From Acanthaster planci (lineage: Eukaryota > Echinodermata > Asteroidea > Valvatida > Acanthasteridae): 59,559 nucleotides of DNA. The notes under the pieces were generated by a model, which saw only the letters and a program-made list of their open reading frames with translations, was not told where the DNA came from and made no database searches. Every line of letters begins with the position of its first letter. Positions within the stretch are counted from its first letter, which is position 1. A program made the position numbers and the translations under genes. Shown piece after piece: positions 1 through 13,089 of the stretch. The stretch covers positions 604,952 through 664,510 of the forward strand of contig NW_019091460.1 in NCBI RefSeq assembly GCF_001949145.1. Reading direction: 5' to 3'.

Positions 1-74
1 TAACAGACTAGATACCTCAACTGTTCAATTGTGGAATTGAAACTGAGTTTTTCCTTTTTCCTTTTTATTCTCAG

Positions 75-2537
75 TGAAGATTTGGATGAGCATAATCCTT
101 GGTTCTGTCCTAAATGTTGCAAGCCACAGTGTGCCAGGAAGACCATAGCTGTCTGCCGATACCCAGACACTTTAATAGTATACCTGAAAAGGTGAGCCTA
201 GGCCGCTTCCAAATTCAAAATTGTTTTATTAGTCTAACCAGCTTGATTTTTGTTTTCTGATTTTCTGGCTTTCTATACATGTTTCTTTGTCATTTTTAGA
301 AGTTACATATGTGTCCATAGTGCAAGTTTTCTCATCTGAAACACAAGAAAAATTTCCCTTTCGTTTCATGAATTTGCATTTGAACATTCAACTTCGAAAA
401 ATGATATTCAAATATTAGACAATCTATCGAATATTCGGTAATTCAGATATTCAGCACAGCCCTAAAATGAAGCGTAATATTTTCAGGCGAAAAGTTTTTC
501 ATTGAGTCTTAAAATGTTTTTTTTGCCATGCAGAAAGCTGTTGTTACAATTCACTGCTGCAACTTCTGTAAGGCCTTCTCTCATCTGAATTTTTTCTCCT
601 CGAGACTAAAACTTGTTTGTGTGTTTTGCATTTGGCAGGTTTGTCTATCATCAATTTACCAGCACCAAACTAGAGAACAAGGTCTTGTTCCCTGTGGAAG
701 GGCTAGACATGACAGACTTCCTGTGTCCTGACGTCTCCATTCAGGAGCTTAATCTCATGTATAATCTCCAGAGCTGTGTCTGCCACTTTGGAGGTAAATA
801 TCTGAATCTTGCATGTTTTCTTTTGTCTTTTTCAGCAAAGTAATCAGAAGGAAAGTGCAGTTGAATGAAGAACGGCTGAACCTGAATCTGTTGGAAGACT
901 TGGATAGACTTTTTTTTCACTGATGTGTAAAACCATGGAGCAATTGTAAGCAAGGAGTAAGCACCTACAGAGATTAAAAGGGTCAATGATGGCCACCACA
1001 AGCACTGCACGTGTTGCAAGGACAAAACAAATTCCGCGCCGCTTACAGGCTACAAGGAATGCTCGGAGTTGCATTTGCAAAGGATTGTGGGTACCACGCA
1101 TGTGTGTCCGTAACACTTCCGCACGTTCAACATGGCCGCCTTAAGACGAAACCACTGTCATGTGAGACTGAAATTTCGATAATTTTAGTGATAGGTCTGA
1201 TATTCCAATAATGAAAGTCTGGTTACATCTTTACATCCCCAAAACGTATCTCTCAACAATAAACAGAATTACTAACACAAATTCTCCAAAAATATGCAAC
1301 AAGAAAACTGAAAAAATGTAGCTGGTCCAGAGGAAAATCAAAAACACACAAAAACATGGGAAGATTGGTTGTCCTTCCTGTCATTGTCCACAATTGGCCA
1401 GGCATGAAACCTTGCCACATTGTCAAATGCATTCCTGTGGCATGTTTCCACCTTCTTTTAACTGTAGGAACCACTAGGATTGCGACTTAGGATATAAATG
1501 TTGCAGTTCGTATTTTGGGTATTTCTTCTCTACTGCCGGAAACGCAAAATATCTTAACTGACTTTAAAAACGTCCGACTTTTGCCAAATAACCACCGCCG
1601 ATTCAGAAATTTGGAGCGCATCTGTGGGGATCACTCGCTGACTCCTGAGGACTACTGAAGAGAACAACGCATCTTCTTACGTGCCTCATTTCCACCATTT
1701 ATTGACTCCAGTATGCCGCAGTCAAGCACGGCGAGTCTGTGGGTTACTGGTTACCCGGTGGTGGCGATCACTGTGTACAAAGAATGTCTAGTGTCTTCAA
1801 CACTGGGGCCAGTAACCACACTTTGTCTATGGAGCCGACTGGAGTGGTTAATAGGATTATGGTCTGTAGGGACTTCGTTCTAACTCCTTGTGTTTAATAG
1901 CTCCGTGGTAAAACTATTAGACTGTTTTTATCCATAATTGTATGCTTGTCAAAATCTTAAAGCTAACACAAGTCACATATCCTTGTCATGTGACACTTCC
2001 ATTCCAATAGGTGTTAATGCAGGTCATTACACCTGTTACGTCCGCAACCCTTTGACCAATCAGTGGCAGTACTGTAATGATGAAACCATCAGTCAGCAGG
2101 AACCTTCAGACAACGATGCCAGCAGTGTATATATTCTCTTCTATCAGAGGAGAGGTGAGTTAAGCTGGATCTGGTTTTGTTAGTTATCCGTCAAAGCCTA
2201 CATTTTTTGTCCTTCCTTGAGAACTTTGTGTGAGTGACTTTAAAACTTCCGTTTATTGGAGAGAATTCAACATGTCTTTTCAGGTTAAAACAATAATTTT
2301 TTTTCTGCAGGGCTTAATACTGAGTTTATCCCACCAGTTGGGTATGAGTTCAGTCCCCCCACCCCTCCGCCCCCACCCCCTGCATCACCCCCATCAGGGG
2401 AAGTGGAGCAGTCCTGTGACCCAGCAGACAGGAAATCATTTCAATCTGATGTCAAGCACTTCTCGGAATTGCACAAAGAAGAGGAACGTGCAGATGGTGA
2501 GAGCGAATTGGCAGTGGGAAGCACCGATCTCGATTGA
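75..2537 (+). CDS. Ubiquitin-specific protease (USP family), C-terminal exons, 5' partial
   Basis: Four exons: 75-191, 639-793, 2011-2154, 2311-2537 (stop TGA 2535-2537). Acceptors and donors are GT-AG and the phases join without a break. The product is the second half of a USP catalytic domain, which removes ubiquitin from proteins. Exon 1 carries the zinc-finger-like half motif WFCPKCCKPQC followed by LIVYLKR, the USP box before the core strands. Exon 3 carries the His box GHYTCYVRNP and the third catalytic region WQYCNDE. The domain ends YILFYQRRG. Exon 4 is a tail with a proline run (PPTPPPPPPASPP) and an acidic end. FPVEGLDMTDFL and LFYQRR resemble USP4/11/15 more than other USPs, but the subfamily is uncertain. 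The catalytic Cys exons lie upstream of the window. At the usual third catalytic Asp the residue is Asn, which is tolerated in the family. Confidence 0.85.
794..2010 (+). other. Large intron of the USP gene
   Basis: 1.2 kb intron between the exon ending in the CHFGG motif and the His-box exon. I see no conserved exon inside it. The AATAAA-like string near 1258 is intronic and probably not a polyadenylation site, because coding continues downstream in phase. Confidence 0.6.
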
Positions 2538-3023
2538 AGTTGAACTACACGGCAAAATTGCAGAAACTATTTGATGGACAAGTTGATTGCATTGCGTATT
2601 TCTCTGCGTCTTAGGGTTATCTAGGTGAAGAATATTCCAGTATATTAATGGGATAATAATGGTATACCGCCCGCACTGCACAATATCAGGTGGATATATA
2701 TGCGCATATAACAGTCATCACTATTATTACATAGAGTCATGTCCGTTTCTACTTCTTTAAAGTTTTTGAAATTTCTGTAGGGACCAATTATGGAAAGCAT
2801 TTTGATATCATTGAAGTTCTGTTGGCTGGAAGTCAGTCAATCCAGGCTCTGGTGTTGCCATTGGAAACCAGAAGACATTTATAAGAATGTTGCTTACAAT
2901 TGCAAGCTCAGACCACAGGGGAGAAAAATGATCAGTTTTTATTTTAGTTCCTGTAAATGAACTTTCCTTGCTTGAATCACATTTAAATTCGTGAGAAAAA
3001 TGTGCAACGATGGCTGCGTACCT

Positions 3024-3152
3024 GGGTCATTCCATGAGGTTGGGGCACAATGTGTAACGGTGTCCATTCTTATGTGGGTTCCATAAAAATGAAAGTTAAC
3101 CATGCAACAAGGACACCATTTCAAATTGTGCCCCAATCTCATGGAATGACCC
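3024..3152. mobile_element. Foldback / MITE-like element, 129 bp
   Basis: The ends are inverted copies of each other for about 28 bases: GGGTCATTCCATGAGGTTGG at the left and the complement, ending CTCATGGAATGACCC, at the right, with a short unrelated centre. ACCT lies just outside or at both ends and may be a 4-bp target duplication. There is no coding capacity, so it would be a non-autonomous DNA transposon. Confidence 0.7.
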
Positions 3153-5222
3153 ACCTAAGTGTACCCGTAATGCAGTGCTTCAAAGGGTGCTAATTGTTGA
3201 TGACAGTCTAATCAGGCTTCGAGTAAATCAGACAATCCAAACCTGACACTTGACAAATAGCTTACCAAGTCTTGTACATTGTTATCTTTTGTTACCTGTC
3301 ACAGCCGTGGAAAATTGACATATAATGTGTACATGAACTTTGACATCCAAGTAACACTCTCTTTGTTTTTTTTCCCCTGGTGTGTCTGTAATCTCTTTTT
3401 TACGGTATTACGCCTTTTTCCTGTTTTTTTTAGTTTACCTTTCCATCCTATTGCCTTTCTCATGACCTCTGTTGCAGTTAATTTGTGTACACTCAGCAGT
3501 CATTTTGTGTGAAGGCAGCGCAGCTTGCGTGTCCTGGCAATTTGCCAAGAATTCATGGACCTGCCAGCAATGGCCAGTCAGCCATTTGTCCAACCCACAC
3601 TTTGCCTTGATCTTTGAGAAACCAATGTGGCATATACCTTCACTTCTAAAGTGGCTCCTGTCCCCTTAAAAACCACACCTTTAGTGGAGAAAATTGTGAC
3701 CAATCTCTCTTTACTATTAGACTGCATAGCACCCTTGTCTGTTCCTGCACACCTCCTATGGAATATGAAGTGTAGTTAGTTTTAGGGGCATTTCTCATGT
3801 TTGTCTGGAAATCTGAGTCCAAAATATTCAGCTTATATATTCAGCATATATGCAAGGAGGATAAGAAACGAATCTCCTTTTTTTCACATCTACAGGTAGT
3901 GGTGCATTTATTATATAATCTAAAAATCTGTGATTTTGGTTAAAAAAAGAACCAGAGTTTCTACACACATGTACATGTGAACCTGTAAGTTTTGCTTTGA
4001 AGTACTCGGGGATATTTGCTATTTGTGAGCCTGTCAACCTTGAAGGGATAATTCTTTGATGTGTTTCCTTTTACGTGTACATGAAAAACTGTTGTATGTC
4101 TGTCTAGAAATCCAAGTGATGGTTATGTTGTTGGTTATTGTGATATTTCAAGTCACCAATGCACAGTTTGTCTTCGTTCAGATCAGCCAGAGAACCCATC
4201 TGTTAAGTAATTCCCTTTGGCTATCAGAAAGTGACTGTAGAGATGAGAAGAGACAATTAATGTGGATCAGCCGCTGAATCAATCATTCTGAGTTTGATGA
4301 ATTCCAATAGGACTTTAACCCTGAGTAGTTGAAACCGTGCATTTTCACTGCAGTATTTCTCTACTCTTGAAGGAATGAAAGCAGTAAGTTAAAAGAAAAT
4401 AGTACATGAAAAAGTCACTTGTCTGAAGACAATGCGATACACTTGACCTTCAGGAATGAAAGGGGTCAAGTTGTTAGACCATAACTTGACTAAGTTACTG
4501 TTAAATCTTTCCAGTTGAGGAAAACCCCTGGAAAAATCCCACGGTGGTAGGCATACTTGTAATTGGTAGCTGCATGCAAATGACGCGTAATAGTTTTACC
4601 TATCTAAGCGTTTGAGAAATTGAGTTTACCAAGATTGGTAACACACTGTACACAGAGTGTGATGTAATTTGGCATTTCCTCTTTCTTGAGGCGTACGAGT
4701 CAGTGTGCCTTTCTAATCACTTGACCACGGGATTAAATTTTTTTTGCCAGAAAATTCCAGACTAAAAGGACGACCGTTTGAGGTGTGACGGAACCCTCGT
4801 GGGGCTCTTGTACAAAATGTTTCTACCGTGACACATTGTGTCATCCTATTTATTGATTTTTTTTTCAATGTACAGAAATAAACCATGTCTGAAGGAGCAT
4901 CTTGTCATGGATTTGTCTTGTGACTTCCTAAATAACATGTTGCGTGGTTTGTACAGACGATCCACTTGATTTGTAAACCAGCGTAGTGTATCTACACGCG
5001 TAGATTAATCTGGCATCATTAATGCATTACTGCGGTGGCTGGAGCATGGCAATGGGGGCTCTTCCATCTCCCTCACCCCCACCCCTAAGGATCGCCTTTT
5101 ATGGCCTCTAATTAGCGGAGGCTTCATTTTGGGGCCATTTAGTTTTTTCAAAGGGAAATTAAATAGAACAAAAATGGAAATGATAACCCAACCCCCTAAA
5201 AGGAGCTATTTTTATATACTTA

Positions 5223-5420
5223 ATGAAAGGTGAACTAGTGGTCTCTTTCATTTTCTTTTCTACGAAAAGCATGCAAAAGTCCTTAAAATGTAGCCTCGCC
5301 CATCAGAAAGGCCACAAAAGGTTACATGAAAGAAATTCCAAATCCCCCCCCATCCCCAACACATTTTTCCCCCTGCCCCGAAAATTTGGTTCTGGATGCG
5401 CCCTTGTGACCTCTGAAGGC
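5223..5420. repeat. Dispersed repeat fragment (relative near 26440-26610)
   Basis: Several blocks recur in the same order in the last intron of TMEM254 copy E, including a CATCAGAAAGGCCA-type core (CCTCAGAAAGGCCA there) and AAAATTTGGTT near the right end. By eye this is a diverged copy of one dispersed repeat. The family is not identified. Confidence 0.35.
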
Positions 5421-8400
5421 CTACGTGCCGCCCCTAGGGATACACAATTGGTGTCAGTATGCCTAGACTCGGTGCGTTGTATTCACTCCTCTCACCATTC
5501 TTTTGTGTGAGAAAGGTTTTTCAAGCTTCGGGTTTCGTCTTCCAGCGTTAGCCGTGGGTTCTGAGATTCCTGACTGTGGAGGTTCCCTGGCGCAGATGTG
5601 GTTGGGGGGGGGATACTCTGAGAGAGCCCCCCAACAAAAGGAGGTAAAAATGAGGGGAAAAAAATTTAAAAAAAAATAATTTAAGTTAATGTTTAAACAA
5701 GATGCATTTAGCAGGCTCTTCTCGGGTGTACACCAGTACCATAATTGCTAACACTCTATGTCGTGTAATGTTTCATCGTCGTTTCCTGCTTGTCCGCAAA
5801 AATAAGAAATTAAAAACTATCCGGCCTGACCCTCCCCCTTGGAAAAAATTCCTGGATACGCCCCTCGTCGCAACTTTAAAATTGTGGGTGGAGTTTTGGT
5901 TTGAAGTGTAAGGAAAGACGTTTCATCCGTACCTAATAGCCGAAGGCAAGATTTAGGGAAATGTAAATTTGCTGCTGGTTTCTTACCGCCAGCAACGTTA
6001 ACATGCATACTTAGGAGGAAACCAGTTCGTGAGCACCCTTCAGCTATTCCAAACTTGACACAGGAGACCGAACGCGTCTTCGACTGATGAACTTGTTCCT
6101 GGGATCCTTATTGCCAATGTTAATATTTTTTGTCATTACCTTGCACGTAGTGAAACAACTTGTTCGGCATTTTGACTTCTCGTGAGAGCGTTTTGACCTT
6201 TGATTTATACTGCATGTTATCTAAGGTGATAAATACCAATGTTTTCATGCAGTTTGTTGTATAAGAGCAGAGAAAGCTACATGCCCTGTCGGGATTTGTT
6301 CAGTACCTGCTCTTCTCCATTTTCAGCCCGTACGCATAACTTCTCGTGCATTATTTTCACTTTCTTGGCTATCCGGTTCGTAAGTGTGACGTCACTTCAC
6401 TTTAACCCACGCCCACTGCGCATGCCCCGCACATAGAGTTACATCCATAGCTATGTGTTGTGACGGTAATCTACCTACTCAAGATAAACTAGTCAAACAT
6501 GCTGCGTTCGCACGTGTGCTTGTGTGCGGTTGAAGGTGCCCTTTGGAATATGTGCGATCAAGCATCAACACAATAACGGGCAACATCGTAGTTCATACCG
6601 TTGTGTCTATCATCACTTTAATGATTGTGCACTTTATTCGTGATCAAAGTCATCATTTTACGACTGTTATACAAATCAATAACAGGCTAAGTCACCACAT
6701 TTTTTCACCATTGTCACTATCCAACCATCACCATTTCAGTACCACCGCTTTATCACCGCACAAAGTACGGTCATTGCCACCGTCATATAGTTTTTTCATC
6801 ACAAGTGACATTAGCTCATGACATCACGTGAATTTTCACCATGTTGTTGATCTTGAAAAACAGAAACAGCATTTCGCAATCGCAATCGCAATGAAAAAAG
6901 GTCAAGTAAATCCCAGTCAGGGCTCATGGTGCAACCCGGGCTAATTACTGATAAAACGAAATAGATTCCCCAACAAGGTGGTAAACATCCTCGACCCATG
7001 GACTTGTGCTTCCCTTGTAAAGACAAGAATACCGTGTTTTGGAATCGGATCTTGAGACAAAGAACTTTTTGGCTCGATTCCATGATCTGAAGCTTCAACC
7101 CAAGAACAGTCCACCCCTTGCCTTTCCTCTTGGTTTGCCGACATCATGTCACCATGCTCATACACATAAGAACTACTTTTGTAGTTTCGAAGAAGCACCA
7201 GGTCCAGAAATACTCTAACCGTAGATAGATATTATCCTCTTATCAAAAACAAGTTGAATGTTGCAGGCAAAACATGCAGTGCATATTGCGTATGACTAGC
7301 CCCCGTGAATTTGGTCACCAACGTGTATTTTTCGGCAAAGTTCACACCTTTCTGTGTAAAATATACATCTATAGGTGCTTGGGCTGTTTTTGCACCCTAA
7401 GCATTGAAGGAAAACAGTAAAGGAGATACCAAGGCACCAAGAAAAGGAGATACCAAGGTCAAGAATCGATTTTTAAAAACTATTACTCTGGTTTATGAAA
7501 ATGTTTCTAGCGGGCGATCACAAGGCTGACATTGCATAGTGTATGATAATGAAATTAAAGGCCTAAACAATTTAACTACGTATTATCCAAGTTTTATCCG
7601 AAATTATTTGCGACAGCGATTGGTATGCTGTGTTCATAAAAACTTGTACTTCGAACACAAATTGAAGGAGTTTAGGAGAAGGGGCAAGGAAAGTCATCAG
7701 CTCCCTGGGTCTGTCAGTGGAATTGTACGGTAACGTCTATGGTATTAATGTGGTCCTGGATCAAGTTCTTTGCGACGTGCTTCGTGACTTTGCCAAAAGT
7801 GTGTTCATTTTTCCGTCAACAAAGTAATCAGTGATCCTTTCCCTCTTGACTACAGAAAACCGGGTCAACCTGTACAAACCATCATCGAATCAGTGGCACA
7901 TAACTGGCGCCTTGTCTATGCTATGTCCCGTCACTGCATGATACCGATGTTCATTCGAAAAACAAACATTTAGAAGGCGCGCACATCCTTTGCACGTACG
8001 TCTGATATGGTCTTGTTATACAGCGTTAACATTCCTTGTACTGGGAAATTTTAATTGAATACCGAATGACTTTCCCAAAATGTTGTGACTTCCTCTTTTC
8101 CCTGCCCAAAACTTACACCCAACCTAACTGTTATAAGCTTGGGTTAAATTTAATAACACCACTGTATATATCGACAAAAGATTGAGATGAAACTCTTAAC
8201 TCAAATTTTTCTTCTGAAGAAAGTCACATTGAAGAATTGGCATAAAACAGACACTTAGGTTGGAGTTCTCAAGTTCGGTCTTGACATATGCGTACACGGT
8301 TTGAAGGTGAGTTATTGCTCAACGGCGTTATGCCAACGTCGTCTGTTTGGAAAATGAAAAAAAAAAACAATGTTGGTGTTCTTTTTTTCTGTTAGGGTTC

Positions 8401-8919
8401 ATAAATAGGGCACTCGGGCGGTTGTACGATTGAACTTCGGTCCGGTAATGACAGTGACAAAATGTATACTTCAGGGGACGCACTGTCTCACCCCATCAGC
8501 ATGAATTTTGCAATTGTTAAGGCCGCATTAAATACGACTGATTTGGCTGTTGCTGTAGTCTGCGACAGGATCGCCTAGCCTGGCAAAGGCTATAAACGTA
8601 GGGTGACGAAAGGGCCTGCTTTAGCTTGCTACACTTGAACATTGCTGGAAAAGGTAAAACTTTGCTATCAAGTTGAGATCCCTTCAATTTTCGTCCTTTA
8701 TTCTCAGTACTGATTTGGTTCTTTTAAACCTCCGGTACGATTCCAGTACAATAATGTATAAAAACAGAGCCCTGAACTACATAAAGAGAAATTTACAAGA
8801 ATATGACACTCAGTTACCTGCGTGTGGACCAGAATTAGAAATGGTTATTTCAGGGCACATTCAGATTCAGTGATTTTAGTTACGGAGGACTTTTCAAAAT
8901 TTTCGATCTTTACAGGAAT

Positions 8920-10350
8920 ATGGAGACAGCGATTCGATTCGTCAAGAGTAGGTATTTCACCATGCCAAGTCTTGGTTGGATTCTGCTAATCGTACTGGGC
9001 CTGCACATCACATTGGTCAGTGTTGATGGCGGATGGCATGCATGTTCGTCCCCTTATTATTGCCTCCCTGCAATTTGAATCTCTTCCTCTTTCGTGATAT
9101 TTGTCCTAAATATTTTGATATTAATTACACGTATTCTCAAATCGATCAACCAATCTTCTTTTTGATTTGTTTTATCCTTTGTTCTAGGGCACTGCTCTCT
9201 ATCCAGAGTACCTTCCCTTCGAGCGTTATGGCCCTCTGGGTCAGTTGGCTGAATACTTCCATAAGAACGATCTTGGCACCATCGCTCCTTTTCTAATGTA
9301 AGCTTTTAAGAAGATGAAACCACGAAGATTTCTTTAATAATTAAATACTATTAACATCCCGAGGTGCATGTTTTGGTTTCTTCCGTTTTCAAGAAACCTG
9401 GTGATTGGTCAAATGGTGTAGCTTGGCAGACATCAGATTTTGGGGAATTTTAAGCCTTAATGATGGTAGGAAAACCTTGGAAACTTGTTCAGACGAACCC
9501 TTGACATGTAGCCCCATAGGATTCGAACCCAGATTTCAGAGTTGGAAGTTGAGATAAGGCTCTCTCCTCCAACCTCCCCGTCTTCTAACTGCAAGGACTT
9601 TTTTAGAGTAACAAAAGATTACACCCTTATTACATCTCACACTAATTACACGTTAGATGTAGTTAACACTTGGAAATGTAACTGAAAGTATTTATCGATA
9701 TTTTATTAAATATTATTGGCGTGACTTCAACATTATTTGCCCATCTACATGTCTAAATCGGACCAAACTAACCCAAGGTTTGTGTGCGCTGAATTTTTCC
9801 CCACATTTTAGGTAGTGCATTGATTTTTATAAGACTTGATTGAAAAAATGTGAGAAGAACAACCCTTGATGACTTAACTTACATCAACTGAAATGTAAAT
9901 TGAAGATTCGTTTTGCAAAACTTGCTTGTATTGCAGATGTTCATTCTATGTGATTTGTCATTCAGTTGAAGCCATCTATTGTTGGAAATTATGCAGGTAA
10001 TCCTGTTTTATTCTCTTCCTGAAATTCAACAGATTATCAATGAAATGCTTACAGGAAATAGGTTTTAGTGATGAGTGCGGTATGTTACGGTACGTGGTTG
10101 TGCTTTGTAGTTATTGGGACAGTTAGTGACGGCATAAGAAAATGAAAAATCGAAAAAATTGAAACAATAAATCAGATGGGTCATTCCTGGTTTTGAGGGA
10201 CTACGTCCACAAATCAATGTTTATTCGATCAACAGTGATAAGGAAATTGAGAAAATGACTCGCTTCAAGTGGATCATCTCGACGTTGTGCTTTGGAGGTT
10301 TCTCTCTGTACGAGCTCGTCCGATATCAGCCACTGGTTATCCAGGAATAA
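8920..10350 (+). CDS. TMEM254: TMEM254-like membrane protein, copy A
   Basis: Four coding exons: 8920-9015, 9188-9297, 9937-9996, 10236-10350, phases 0/2/2, total 126 aa. Exon 1 holds YFTMPSLGW plus the first hydrophobic segment. Exon 2 holds YLPFERYGPLGQLAEYF, matching the family's P-x(n)-GPLG block. Exon 3 is ICHSVEAIYCWKLC, the H-x-x-E-x-x-Y membrane segment. Exon 4 has FKWIISTLCFGGFSLYEL and a short polar tail. The match to the small multi-pass TMEM254 family is by motif order and length (human protein 123 aa, from memory). No molecular function is established for this family that I can cite. The usual HxGE glycine is Val here. Exon 1 uses a GTCAGT donor. This is the most isolated upstream member of the array. 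Confidence 0.85.
9490..9580 (-). repeat. Possible tRNA-derived SINE relic in intron 2 of copy A
   Basis: On the minus strand a good Pol III box B (GGGTTCGAATCC) lies at about 9520-9532. The upstream part is too degraded for a convincing box A, so this is at most a decayed SINE head. Confidence 0.3.
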
Positions 10351-10823
10351 ATGAAAGCCCAACTGACAGTCGACGCCAAGGATCTGTTACCATAGTAAAG
10401 AAGAGTTACCTCTCGCAACATCCTTGAATATGAAGGTGGAGTTTTATCAATTCTTTGTTTTTCAGTATTATTCTTGCTTTTTAATCTGCGTAAATAAGTG
10501 ATAAAAATGTTTCACGAAGCCGACATAATTGTCCTTTCAATTTTACAGTGAAATTTATGAATTTCATCAGGCTTTAGTTTGAACAATTTTGTAGTTATTT
10601 GTTATCATTTCGCTTGAAATGAGTCAAATGTACATTACGTCATCTGATGTCATTGCCCGAAGGAAATGGGCCGCGGCTTAATTTTTGTTATGAATTTTAC
10701 TTCAAACATTCCATCGTTTAGTGCATTTGTTCTAAAACCATGTTTTTTTTTCTCTACTGTACTTCATCATTGCGTGTAAACAGATATTTCAAAGAATGTA
10801 TTCCATAAAGCAAGCTGTTGTAT

Positions 10824-10873
10824 CCTTTGCTTGCTCTGTGAAGCTCAGCCTTTGCTTGCTCTGTGAAGCTAAG
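10824..10873. repeat. 25-bp direct repeat, two copies
   Basis: CCTTTGCTTGCTCTGTGAAG is followed in both copies by CTCAG or CTAAG, with starts at 10824 and 10849. Simple tandem duplication, no coding role. Confidence 0.85.
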
Positions 10874-11422
10874 CAGACGATATCTTTGCTTGGTTGAGAG
10901 CCAATATGGCATTTTGTTTAACTCATCTTGATCGTTTGACATGTCAGTCTGCAGAACTGAAGATTTTTTGCGTCTGTATCCTTATGCGTACATGTATACG
11001 TATGACGTATTGCAGCAAGACCGCGTTGAAATACAGTGAATAATGTGAAATTTGTCAGGGGATTTCTATTGTGACTGCTGTGTGACATGATTGGTTTGTT
11101 TTGTTTTGCCTTAATGTGATCAAAGTTTGCATTTTACATCTGTTGTTAATACAGGTATTATGATTGCACGATGACATTTCTGTGTTTACGTAAGTTGAGT
11201 GCTGACTTGTAAAGAATGTGTAATTAATAACTTAGCTATAAATAGCAGTTTGTTGAAAAGTATCTTTGACACTTCAAGCTAGAGAAGCTGAAATAACTTT
11301 CCTTAGCACCAAGTAGATTGCTTCCAAATATTGCAAGATTTTATTCGTTCCGTGTATGAGATACATCGGTGTGTGAATTTAAGTCTTCAAAACCTTAAAG
11401 GACGCCGAAGTAACATTCTGTT

Positions 11423-11649
11423 GAGAAATAGGTTTGCGGGTCCACCATGGAATCAATCTCTTTTGGGCGAGGAATGGTTCTTAAAAGAACCGGTGAGTGT
11501 AATTATAACTCTAAGTTTCGGCCTTTGTGCTCTATCTGGCCGTCCTCAAGGAGAGTGTGCCGGAGTGGAGTGGATAGCTGGGTTCTTTTAAGAACCACAC
11601 CTCGCCCAAAAGAGATTGATTCCATGGTGTACCCGCAAACCTATTTCTC
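11423..11649. mobile_element. Foldback element with ~69-bp arms
   Basis: The left arm (about 11423-11491) and right arm (11581-11649) are near-perfect reverse complements. Both contain TCTCTTTTGGGCGAGG or its complement and ACCATGGAATCAATC. The arms end in the self-complementary GGTTCTTTTAAGAACC, with about 90 bp between them. MITE-like, no ORF. Confidence 0.8.
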
Positions 11650-11777
11650 ATGTCTCTTCCACCATGCAAAGCTTCAAATCTTACTTATCATTCTGTTATT
11701 TCTTACAAGGATAATTCTTTCTGTTGAATTAAGTAACTGTAACATCTCAGGATTGCTGAACAGTAATCATCGAATGT

Positions 11778-11943
11778 GGGCGTTCCACTATAGTGCGCCT
11801 CCAAGAGTTTGCAACGCGTTGGCCAATCACAATGCACGAAATCTGTCGACCCAATGCGCGTTTGGAAATGGTGGACAAATTTAGTGCGTTGTGATTGGCC
11901 AACGCTTTGCAAACTCTTGGCGGCCCACTATTGTGAATCGCCC
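11778..11943. mobile_element. Foldback / MITE-like element, ~166 bp
   Basis: Inverted arms of about 65 bp: left contains GTTGGCCAATCACAATGC, right contains GCGTTGTGATTGGCCAAC, and the ends are GGGCGTTCCACTATAGTG versus CACTATTGTGAATCGCCC. GAAT lies next to both ends and may be a target duplication. It is only about 130 bp from the preceding foldback. Confidence 0.75.
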
Positions 11944-13089
11944 GAATTGTCTTTTCTTTTTTGGGCCCATTATTACTTTTGTCTGCACGGAGCATCCTCA
12001 CTATTGACTTTAGTGTTTTCAATTATTAATAAGGGAAACAACTTCCAGCCGCGTCCACAGATGGGGCCACTGAAACTCTCAAAGAGCACGACACGACGTA
12101 CGACGCGTCGTGTGATGTCGCCCTTTGCTTCATGGCATTCGCGATTTCAGCAATTTTCAGCTGTTTTTATGGTCCATTCAAACCCCTGATTTGTAGAGGG
12201 CGCCTTTACTTCTTCCTTTCATTTCAGTCCCCCCGTGCTTGCATAGCAGGGCTACATGCTACAGGTAGCAGGCCTTGATTCTGTTGTTTTTCATGCATTC
12301 TTTCTAACTTTGTCTTTTTATTAAGAGTGAGTTGTTGAAGCAGAAAGTTTTTTTTTTAATGAACTGTAATTGGAAAGTGCATCGTGGCCGACTATCACTA
12401 TTGTCTACAGGAAATAAATAACATTAACATCAGCCACGACAATGTCTTTGCTTTTCTTGCTCTAATTCTGATCCTTCTAATTATTTGTAAATCCATTCTA
12501 TGATACAATATCACTCATTATTACGTGCTTGCTAATGTGCGTGGCCAAACAGAGTTGAAGAAAAGGCATCGTTACTATGATAATAGGGCCTACAGTGTTT
12601 TATTCAGAAACACGGACTGATATCATTGAAAATGTGGTGCTGATAAAGTTAACGACGAAGCACGAACTGAAGGAAGTCTTGCGTGCGATGCATGCACTCT
12701 TGGAAGGAACAACAGAGGGCGTGATTTTCCATACCAACAAGGGCCTTTGTTGGGAAGTCACCCAAGGTGCATTTCGTCGTTGGTATAGATGTCTACGCAA
12801 GAGCTCATTAATACATGCATGTTGCGATTCCATGGTAAGATGTCATAGTCAGGACCACTATAAAACCTTTTCTATAAATCAGACACTTGACAAATACTTG
12901 TAACTTGTACTTCGTTCACAAAAACCTCCGACTTGTGGGCCTAAATTTCGGGGAAGATAAACAATTGACGTGGCTAACACTGGTGAAATTGAAACGAAAA
13001 GAAATTGTCAGTGAAACACACCTTGGCCGTTTTCCAATACTCAATTTTGTTTCCGTCTTAGGCTGCGTCTCCAAAATCAATCCTGGTTT

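Larger units (their letters stand above)
2538..8919. other. Intergenic, repeat-bearing, no gene recognised
   Basis: About 6.4 kb between the USP stop and the first TMEM254-like gene. It contains the 3' UTR of the USP gene, the foldback element at 3024-3152, and GC-skewed stretches near 5040-5420 and 5570-5880 that look like old dispersed repeats (for example a pyrimidine-rich run followed by a GGATGCGCCC-type end near 5395). Open frames here are short and show no codon pattern or motif I recognise. Confidence 0.5.

Noticed and set aside
6811-7198. Two overlapping minus-strand frames (…SPGCTMSPDWDLLDLF… and a second frame)
   Set aside because: They looked briefly like a broken retroelement or domestic protein, but I could not tie either to a family, and no splice structure joins them.
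10346-10351. AATAAA overlapping the copy A stop codon as a polyadenylation signal
   Set aside because: It overlaps the end of the coding sequence; a functional signal further downstream is more likely but was not identified.
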